A DNA stretch of 14,156 nt. It comes from JBBRLA01 sp038231615. Its GTDB lineage: Bacteria > Myxococcota_A > Polyangia > Palsa-1104 > JAEUJZ01. The stretch is from NCBI GenBank assembly GCA_038231615.1, contig JBBRLA010000151.1, forward strand, positions 1 to 14,156. The letters run 5' to 3'. The position numbers and the translations under genes are program-made. A model generated the notes under the pieces. That model ran no database searches. It saw only the letters and a program-made list of their open reading frames with translations, and was not told the DNA's origin. This document shows, piece by piece, positions 1 through 5,213 of the stretch. Position 1 is the first letter of the stretch, and each line of letters begins with the position of its first letter.

Positions 1-451
1 CCTCGGTCAGGCCCAGGCGGCAGAGCAGGCGCCAGGCGACGACGCCGGAGCTGGCGGCGTCGGGGTCGCGGACCTCCAGGGAGCCGAAGGGGTCACAGAC
101 CGCGTGGTGGTCCAGGACGATGAGGGGGCCGGTGATCTCGGCGGCGGGGAAGCGCTCGCCCAGGAGGTGCCTGGCGCCGGTGTCGTGGACCAGGGTGGCA
201 TCGAAGCGCGGCCCCGCGGGGACCTTGCGCTTGACCTCGTCGGCGCCGGAAAGGAAGCGAAAGCGCGCCGGGACCAGATCCTGGTTGTACAAAAAGACCT
301 GCTTGCCCAGGGCGCGCAGCCCGTGGGCGGTGACCAGCATGGCGCCCAAGGCGTCCCCGTCCACGTGGGCGTGGGCCGTGACCAGGAAGCGCTGGCCCAA
401 CGAGATCAGGTCTGCGGCCTGGGAAAGGGAAGTAGCGAAGTCGTTCATCAT
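1..451 (-). CDS. DHH-family phosphoesterase, NrnA-like (bifunctional oligoribonuclease / pAp phosphatase), N-terminal part
   Basis: Partial gene: 150 codons are visible and the C-terminal half lies beyond the left edge; family members are usually about 320 residues. DHH phosphoesterases of the NrnA type degrade 2-5 nt RNAs and dephosphorylate pAp in the cytoplasm using Mn2+. The visible part carries the expected motifs in order: AHAHVDGDALGA (residues 27-37, the H..xDGDA motif with Val in place of the usual Pro), LVHDTGA (87-93), LDHHAVCDPFG (113-123, the DHH motif), and DPDAASSGVVAWRLL (129-143). Two ATG codons stand side by side (451-449 and 448-446); neither has an obvious Shine-Dalgarno sequence, so the exact start is uncertain. 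Directly upstream on the same strand is the transposase/Uma2 scar, so the native promoter may have been replaced. The family call is firm; the NrnA subgroup is inferred from the first half only. Confidence 0.88.
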   Translation of the reverse strand, partial: MMNDFATSLSQAADLISLGQRFLVTAHAHVDGDALGAMLVTAHGLRALGKQVFLYNQDLVPARFRFLSGADEVKRKVPAGPRFDATLVHDTGARHLLGERFPAAEITGPLIVLDHHAVCDPFGSLEVRDPDAASSGVVAWRLLCRLGLTE

Positions 452-503
452 GAACCGGGCAGTCTAAACCCCGAGACCTCATGGGGCCGCGAAAAAGGCC
501 CTT

Positions 504-692
504 CTCCTCGCCGAAGAAGGCGCCGACCGGCAGTTCCGTGGCGGCGAAGGGCTCGGCACGAACGCGCTCTCCTCGCTGAGCCATCAGGACCTCGATGTAG
601 CCATCCGGCCCCCATCGATACACGGTCAGGGTCTCGTCCCGGGGATCGATGATCCAGTAGTGCGGCACCTGGAAGTGGTGGTATCGCCGCAA
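504..692 (-). pseudogene. Uma2/DUF820-family protein, C-terminal remnant
   Basis: About 62 residues match the C-terminal half of Uma2 (DUF820) family putative restriction-endonuclease-like proteins, which are usually near 190 residues. Visible hallmarks are RRYHHFQVPHYWIIDP (the conserved Y...GVPEYWIVDP block), ETLTVYRWGPDGY, and the closing FAATELPVGAFFG, which corresponds to the usual F.gl.l.l..lf end. The N-terminal half, with the first part of the PD-(D/E)XK-like fold, is absent. Upstream, the frame runs straight into a transposase-like segment rather than Uma2 sequence. The frame has lost its natural stop and stays open to position 93 across the overlapping DHH gene. The TTG at 692-690 is only the first possible start and is not credible as a functional one. 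I judge this a dead fragment; a search with the translated segment would settle the family. Confidence 0.72.
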
Positions 693-901
693 TGACAGGT
701 CGCGAACACGACGTATCTTCTTGTCATAGGAACTGCGATGCCATCGCCCACAAGCGCCGCATGCAGTTTTTTTCCCCGTCAGATGATCGAGATCACCACA
801 GCCATGGGATCTCGGAACACTCCGCGGACCTGAGCACTGGGCGCCAAGCCAGGGAATCGATACACGTCGTGGAACGCTCGCAGTTTTAGCTTTCTTGCCA
901 T
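693..901 (-). pseudogene. Probable ISL3-type transposase, frameshifted N-terminal remnant
   Basis: An ATG at 901-899 opens a 40-codon frame (MARKLKLRAFHDVYRFPG... to VVISII) closed by TGA at 781-779. One base shift away, beside a run of seven A (minus strand), the sequence continues as GKKTACGACGRWHRSSYDKK followed by IRRVRDLS. A CxxC zinc-ribbon half followed by YD.+.RRVRDL is what I know from the N-terminal zinc-binding region of ISL3-family transposases. Read together with a frameshift, the two pieces make a start-like N-terminus plus zinc ribbon of about 70 residues. At DLS the match ends and Uma2 sequence begins in the same frame. The catalytic DDE part is absent. The family is named from memory of the motif, not from a search. 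No second element end or target duplication was identified. Confidence 0.5.
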
Positions 902-1019
902 GCGTGCATCGTGATAGGATCTGTCATAAATGGGAATACGTTAGCCCTTCTTAATCAATTTTTACACACTCGATCGAGCGAAGAGGGGGCTGGAGGCGGC
1001 CGTCGACCCGCCATGAGAT
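902..1019. other. AT-richer intergenic stretch with no gene
   Basis: This stretch lies between the DUF1304 stop and the transposase remnant. Bases about 920-970 are clearly richer in A and T than the surroundings. On the minus strand the transposase frame is closed at 943-941 (TAA). The piece at about 921-948, just outside the transposase ATG, is where an element end would be expected, but I could not match it to a second copy. No convincing terminator or RNA was seen. Confidence 0.4.
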
Positions 1020-1391
1020 CTACGACCGCATCCGCTGGGAGTGGACTTCCGAGACCAGCAGCGCCAGGAGCGCCGGCCCGGATTGCAGCAGAAAGACCGT
1101 CTTGTCGCCCAGGGAGGCCGCCCCATAGGCCCCGGCCACCACCACGCAGAGCAGGGAGAAGCGACGCAGAAGGCGCGAATTCGCCAGCAGTGATGTGATC
1201 AGGCCGGCGGCCAGGAAGCCGTTGTACAGCCCCTGGTTCATGGCCAGGACCGAACAGGTATTCGCCACCTGCTGGCTCATGTGGAAGGTCGCAAGCCCCA
1301 TCGGCCGGGTGAAAAGGAACATCTCCAGAATGAGGAACCAGAGGTGCTCTATCGCCACCAGCGCGACCAGCATCCTTGCGGCGATCTTCAT
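1020..1391 (-). CDS. DUF1304 family small integral membrane protein
   Basis: This 123-residue protein has the typical DUF1304 length and signature: KIAARMLVALVAIEHLWFLI (first membrane helix), LEMFLFTRPMG, and the conserved NQGLYNGFLAAG block (residues 52-63). Two more hydrophobic helices follow, about 80-95 (CVVVAGAYGAASLGDK) and about 98-113. It should sit in the inner membrane; the family has no established biochemical role. ATG at 1391-1389 is chosen because it begins the family homology. The same frame is open far upstream to 2384, but that part is antisense to the next gene. No strong ribosome site is visible. It is transcribed divergently from the large gene starting at 1443, with 51 bases between the starts, so both promoters must be in or near that gap. 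Confidence 0.85.
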   Translation of the reverse strand: MKIAARMLVALVAIEHLWFLILEMFLFTRPMGLATFHMSQQVANTCSVLAMNQGLYNGFLAAGLITSLLANSRLLRRFSLLCVVVAGAYGAASLGDKTVFLLQSGPALLALLVSEVHSQRMRS

Positions 1392-1442
1392 TCGCAAACT
1401 GTACCACGGGATTCGCGGCCAAAGGGGCCACGGACGGGGGCC

Positions 1443-3650
1443 ATGCCGTTCTTGACGGGATCGGCCGGCGCCCTTACGATCAAGCAGGGCACCCGCGATC
1501 AGAGCCGGGCGCCACCCGAGGTGTCCTTGCTGACTGGTCAACTCCGTGTCCGGCCCTTCCCGGCCCTTTTGCATTACCTGTACCGGGAACGATTCACTGG
1601 CGAGCTTGGCATCAACGCCGAGGCCGCCTTCGTTCGCCTCTACTTCCGCAAGGGGTGCCCGGTTCACGCCGAAATCCCCGCGGACGTCGATCTCATCGGC
1701 AAGGTGTTGCGCGACCTGGGGACGCTGGACGATGCCAAGCAGCGGCGCAGTCAGGCGCTGCAGCCGCGCCCTGGGCAGCGCTACGGCGAGCTGCTGATGT
1801 TCTTCGGGATTTGCGACGAGGCGGCGCTGAAGCGCGGGCTGCGGGCCCAGGTGGCGCGGCGGGTCAGCCGGCTCTGTTCCTTGGAGCGCGGCGGCTACGC
1901 GGCGGCGCCGGGCGACCATCAGAAGGGCATGCAGGGGACCGAGTCCCTGGGGGTGCACCCCTACTGGATCATCCTGCGCTTCACCCGGACCCTTCCCGAG
2001 GCGCGGCTGCGGGCGCTCTTGCCCCCGCTGACCGACATGGCGCTGAGTCTTTCCGGGGAACACATCGAGGTGCTGGCCAGCTTCGGTTTGCCTCCTCGCG
2101 AGGCCCACGCCGCCGGCTTGCTGCTGATGGGGGGGCACGGCTTCGACGATCTCCTGACAGGGGCCGGTCTCACGGTTTCCTCGCTGCTGGCGCTGCTCTG
2201 CGCGTTCCGGGTCACCGAGTTGCTCTCCGTCTCCGAGAGGGGGGCCGCCAAGCTGCCGGACCCATCCTTGCCAGTGCCCAGCGTGCCCAGCCTTGAGGAG
2301 GATCGCGGCGCCCCGCCGGTCGTGGGTAGCCTGGCCCTGCTCAATGTAAGGGCACCGAAGCGGCCGACGCAAGTGGACCCTCAACTGCTCCGCACCGAGA
2401 TCGAGACCATGAGCCCGGTGATCGATCAGGCGGACCTCTTCGCGGTGCTCGGCGTCTCGGAGCAGGCCGGACCGGCTGAGATCGAAGAGGCAGCCCTGGC
2501 CTTGGCGGCGAAATATGCCCCGGAGCGGCTGGCCGCCTTGTTGCTGGGCCCGTTGACCGAGCAGGCGCAGAAGATCCTGGTTCGCGTGCGCGAGGCGCGG
2601 GAGGTGCTGGTCGATCCTGCTCGTCGGCGGGCGTACATCGAGGAGCGGGACCGGGATCCGGCGCAGGGTGGGGTGAGCATCGGGAAGGCCCAGCTTGCCT
2701 TTGCCCGCGGCAAGGCGCTGCTGGAGGCCCGCGACTTCGGCAGGGCCTTCTTGGAGTTCGATGAGGCCGCGACGCTAGCGCCGGAACGCGGCGAGTACCT
2801 GGCGCACCGCGCCTTTTCGGCCTACTGCGGCGGGAAGGCCTCGGCCAAGGACGCGCTGACCCAGGTCACGCGGGCGCAAAAGAAGGCGCCCGAGGACGCC
2901 CAGGTGTTCTACTTCGCCGGGATGCTGTACAAGGACACCGGCGACATCGACCACGCCCTGCGCTGCTTCGCCAAGGTCAACCGGATCGATCCGAAGCACG
3001 TGGCCGCGGCCAGCGAGATGCGGCTCCTTCAGTCCCGGCGGGCCCGCGGCGTGTCCGGCGCCATGCCCGTGCAATCTCGGCAGGCGGTGGAGGTGTCGCC
3101 GAAGGTGGTGCCCAGGGCGGAGACGACGTCGAAGGCGTTGCCCAAGGTGGAAGTGGTGGCCAAGGTGGAAGTGGTGGCCAAGGTGGAGGCGGCGCCCAAG
3201 ATGGAGGCGGCGCCCAAGGCGGAGGCGGTGCCCAAGGCGGAGGCGGTGGTGCCAGCGCAAGGCCGTCCGCAAGAGGGGCCTCGGCAGCCCGGAGGGAGGT
3301 TATGGGAGGCGCTGAATCAGCCTATCGGCGGCAAGATATGGGATATGCTGAACCAACCGGTCGGGCGCATCGGCGGAACGGTCTGGGCCGTGCTGAATCA
3401 GCCCATCGGCGGCAGGGACCAGAAGTCTATCGCCAAGCTGGCCACGGACCAGAACGCGGCAGGGAAGGGCGCCGAGCCGGGCAGCGAGGTCCAGTCGGGC
3501 CACGGAGCCGAGCCGGGCAGCGAGGTCCAGTCGGGCAGCAAGGTCGAGCCGGGCCACGGAGCCGAGCCGGGCCACGGAGCCGAACCGGCCCCCGGAGCCG
3601 AACCGGCCCCCGCCGGACAGGGTGGGCGCACTGAGCAGGAACCTGCCTGA
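1443..3650 (+). CDS. Modular protein: DUF4388-like domain, degenerate J domain, TPRs, repeat-rich tail
   Basis: A 735-residue protein with no signal peptide, probably cytoplasmic. Residues about 28-130 (VSLLTGQLRVRPFPALLHYL...FTGELGI...LYFRKGCPVHAE) resemble the DUF4388/PATAN-type domain common in myxobacteria and relatives. Residues about 328-405 form a J-like domain (DLFAVLGV ... ILVRVREAREVLVDPARRRAYIEERD), but the HPD tripeptide is replaced by APE in KYAPERL, so DnaK stimulation is unlikely. Residues about 412-525 hold three TPR-like helical pairs. The tail has six 6-residue KVEVVA/KAEAVP units (568-603), three W..LNQP[IV]G motifs (621-657) and Gly-Ala-Glu-Pro repeats (676-725). A scaffold or regulator is likely by architecture; the partner is unknown. 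ATG 1443 is preferred over the in-frame ATG at 1281, which would put 54 unrelated residues antisense to DUF1304. It converges with the epimerase remnant, 25 bases away. Confidence 0.85.
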   Translation: MPFLTGSAGALTIKQGTRDQSRAPPEVSLLTGQLRVRPFPALLHYLYRERFTGELGINAEAAFVRLYFRKGCPVHAEIPADVDLIGKVLRDLGTLDDAKQRRSQALQPRPGQRYGELLMFFGICDEAALKRGLRAQVARRVSRLCSLERGGYAAAPGDHQKGMQGTESLGVHPYWIILRFTRTLPEARLRALLPPLTDMALSLSGEHIEVLASFGLPPREAHAAGLLLMGGHGFDDLLTGAGLTVSSLLALLCAFRVTELLSVSERGAAKLPDPSLPVPSVPSLEEDRGAPPVVGSLALLNVRAPKRPTQVDPQLLRTEIETMSPVIDQADLFAVLGVSEQAGPAEIEEAALALAAKYAPERLAALLLGPLTEQAQKILVRVREAREVLVDPARRRAYIEERDRDPAQGGVSIGKAQLAFARGKALLEARDFGRAFLEFDEAATLAPERGEYLAHRAFSAYCGGKASAKDALTQVTRAQKKAPEDAQVFYFAGMLYKDTGDIDHALRCFAKVNRIDPKHVAAASEMRLLQSRRARGVSGAMPVQSRQAVEVSPKVVPRAETTSKALPKVEVVAKVEVVAKVEAAPKMEAAPKAEAVPKAEAVVPAQGRPQEGPRQPGGRLWEALNQPIGGKIWDMLNQPVGRIGGTVWAVLNQPIGGRDQKSIAKLATDQNAAGKGAEPGSEVQSGHGAEPGSEVQSGSKVEPGHGAEPGHGAEPAPGAEPAPAGQGGRTEQEPA
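3144..3251 (+). repeat. Six tandem 18-bp units coding Lys-X-Glu hexapeptides
   Basis: Six consecutive 18-base units begin with AAG. The first two are identical (coding KVEVVA); the rest diverge (KVEAAP, KMEAAP, KAEAVP, KAEAVV). The array is in frame inside the tail of the DUF4388/J/TPR gene, so changes in unit number would lengthen or shorten the linker without a frameshift. Confidence 0.9.
3300..3413 (+). repeat. Three W..LNQP[IV]G peptide repeats
   Basis: LWEALNQPIGG, IWDMLNQPVG and VWAVLNQPIGG recur inside the tail of the DUF4388/J/TPR protein. They are separated by short Gly/Lys/Arg spacers. The DNA of the first and third copies is similar but not identical. Each could form a short amphipathic turn or docking motif. 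Confidence 0.85.
3468..3617 (+). repeat. Gly-Ala-Glu-Pro repeat array
   Basis: The coding sequence repeats GAEPGSEVQSGH in two near-identical 36-base copies, followed by shorter GHGAEP and APGAEP units. The array lies at the very C-terminus of the DUF4388/J/TPR protein and is expected to be disordered. Confidence 0.85.
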
Positions 3651-3675
3651 TCCTCGGGCCGCCCGAAGGCTTCCC

Positions 3676-4314
3676 TTACCGCAGCATCCCCCGCTCCTTG
3701 AACCAGGAGAGCGCATCGGCGATGGCCGGCTCCAGGGGGCTGATCTGATATCCGAGTTCCCGCGATGCCTTCTCCGAACTGCAGCGGAAGCCCTCGCAGT
3801 AGGCCCAGCGGATGCGCACGGTGCTCAGCAGGGCCTCCTTGCCGGTCAGGCGCTCCTGCAGGTCGCCCAGCCGGCCGATCACGGCCGCCGCCGCCCGAGG
3901 CACTCGCCACCGCGGTGGCTTCACTCCGGCGACCATGGCGATTCGAGAGAAAATCTCCCGATAACCCAGATTGTGGCCGCCTAGAATGTAGCTCTCTCCC
4001 CGCCGCCCCTTCAGCCAGGCTGCGATCATCCCACGGCACACGTCGCGCACATCCGCGAAACTGTTGCATCCCCCGGTGTAGCCGGGGACCTTGCCCAGCG
4101 CCGTGTCGAGTACCAGCTTGCCCGAACTTGGCCGCACGTCGTAGGGGCCGATCATGTAGCCCGGGCAGACCACCACCGCGTCGATCTCGTCCCGCGCCGC
4201 CTGCATCACCAGCTCATGGGCTTTGCGCTTGGTTACGGCGTAGGCATCGTCCAGGCCGAAGCGCTGGAGGTTCCACGGGTCTCCGGTAGGCTGATAGGCA
4301 AGATGATCATCGCC
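3676..4314 (-). pseudogene. NAD-dependent epimerase/dehydratase, 5'-truncated remnant (extended SDR family)
   Basis: The open frame codes the C-terminal two thirds of an extended SDR. After a stop (TAA at 4317-4315) it runs DPWNLQRFGLDDAYAVTKRK (with the catalytic YxxxK as YAVTK), then VVVCPGYMIGPYDVRPSS (the conserved P..[IV].GP block), NSFADVRDVCRGMIAA (typical F.DV.DV), SYILGGHNLGYREIFSRIA, and a C-terminal GYQISPLEPAIADALSWFKE. The N-terminal Rossmann half with the NAD-binding GxxGxxG and the catalytic Ser region is missing, and no frame upstream supplies it. The first possible start, GTG 4209, would even drop the YxxxK. Full-length relatives are about 330 residues; about 212 codons remain. 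What replaced the 5' end is the upstream region of the lipoprotein gene on the other strand. Substrate cannot be predicted. A standalone product is very unlikely to be active. Confidence 0.8.
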
Positions 4315-4405
4315 TTATAGACCGGAAAAGGTCCCTCGCGGAAGCCCGAATCCCTGGTACAATCAAGTCAGGGCCAACGAAGTCGCCCGCAGCACGGGAG
4401 CCCAC

Positions 4406-5149
4406 ATGTCCACAGTCCACCACGCCTCCTGCCTGCGCCCCCGGGTCGTCTTCGCACTCCTCCTTTTCGGCTGTTACAATCCAAACTACACTGCGGCGGG
4501 TTACCGCTGCGCCACCAGCGCCGACTGCCCGGAGGGCCTCTTGTGCACCGGCGGGATCTGCGGTGGTGGCACGGCGGACCTGAGCCTATCGCCCGACGAT
4601 CTCTCCATGGGCCAGCAGGACCAGCGTGAATCGCCGGACCTGAAAACACCCCCCGACCTGAACGTACCCCCCGACATGACCGTCATCGACCCCAACTGCC
4701 CCAAGGGCGGCGGCGTACAGGTGGGCAACAAGGACCACTTGGCCGACGTATACGCCTGCAAGGGCAGCTTCGACAAGGGCAAGTTTGCCGATCTGTGCGG
4801 GGCCAGCTACCACGCTTGCAACGAAAGCGACAAAGGCCGACTGATGATGTTCGATCGCGGCAAGTGCGAGGCGGCCGGCGGTTTCTTCGCCGCCAGCATC
4901 TACGGCGGCTTCCGCATCGACGGAACCCTGGCTTGCATTCCCGGTGGTATCGTGTCGGTCCTGGTGGGCTGCGGCGATGAGGATCAGGTCGACCACGTGG
5001 ACCCGAAGGACACCGCCTGCCTGAGTTTCATCTCCGCTTTTCCCTGCAACAAGACCAGTACCTGGAGTTGCAACGGCGGCTTTGACCTGAACAATTCCTC
5101 TCACAAGACCACGGCGAACCAGGGCGGCATCCTCTGCTGCAAGAACTGA
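4406..5149 (+). CDS. Cys-rich secreted lipoprotein
   Basis: This 247-residue protein has an N-terminal signal ending in ALLLFGC (Cys23 as the lipid-modified residue; Phe at -2 is slightly unusual). The mature N-terminus holds a small Cys motif, YRCATSADCPEGLLCTGGIC (residues 33-52), frequent in myxobacterial surface lipoproteins. An Asp-Leu-Pro linker with recurring PDL/PPDL/PPDM units (about 57-92) follows. The C-terminal domain (about 93-247) has about a dozen cysteines and ends GGILCCKN, suggesting disulphide bonding outside the cytoplasm. I do not recognise the domain and assign no function. ATG 4406 has a CGGGAG ribosome site six bases upstream. A TACAAT -10-like hexamer at 4358-4363 lacks a clear -35. 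It starts 91 bases from the epimerase scar and ends 64 bases before glnS. Confidence 0.82.
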   Translation: MSTVHHASCLRPRVVFALLLFGCYNPNYTAAGYRCATSADCPEGLLCTGGICGGGTADLSLSPDDLSMGQQDQRESPDLKTPPDLNVPPDMTVIDPNCPKGGGVQVGNKDHLADVYACKGSFDKGKFADLCGASYHACNESDKGRLMMFDRGKCEAAGGFFAASIYGGFRIDGTLACIPGGIVSVLVGCGDEDQVDHVDPKDTACLSFISAFPCNKTSTWSCNGGFDLNNSSHKTTANQGGILCCKN

Positions 5150-5213
5150 ACGGCCCCGCGGCCCAGAAGGTCACGGGTTGCTCCGACCCGGAAGAGCGGG
5201 TACAACAGGGCCG

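Noticed and set aside
692..889. 65-codon plus-strand frame in the scar
   Set aside because: Its translation has no family character, while the minus strand of the same bases reads as a transposase zinc-ribbon segment.
1281..1442. In-frame 54-codon N-terminal extension of the DUF4388/J/TPR gene
   Set aside because: It overlaps the DUF1304 gene on the other strand and has no domain-like character; ATG 1443 clears the overlap.
1392..2384. 331-codon upstream extension of the DUF1304 frame on the minus strand
   Set aside because: DUF1304 homology begins exactly at the ATG at 1391; the extension is antisense to the DUF4388/J/TPR gene and low in complexity.
3144..3251. Possible CRISPR-like direct repeats
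   Set aside because: The units are contiguous 18-mers without spacers and stay in the coding frame; they are peptide repeats.
5178..5213. TTG start for glnS
   Set aside because: It adds 12 residues unlike GlnRS with no ribosome site; ATG 5214 is the simpler start.
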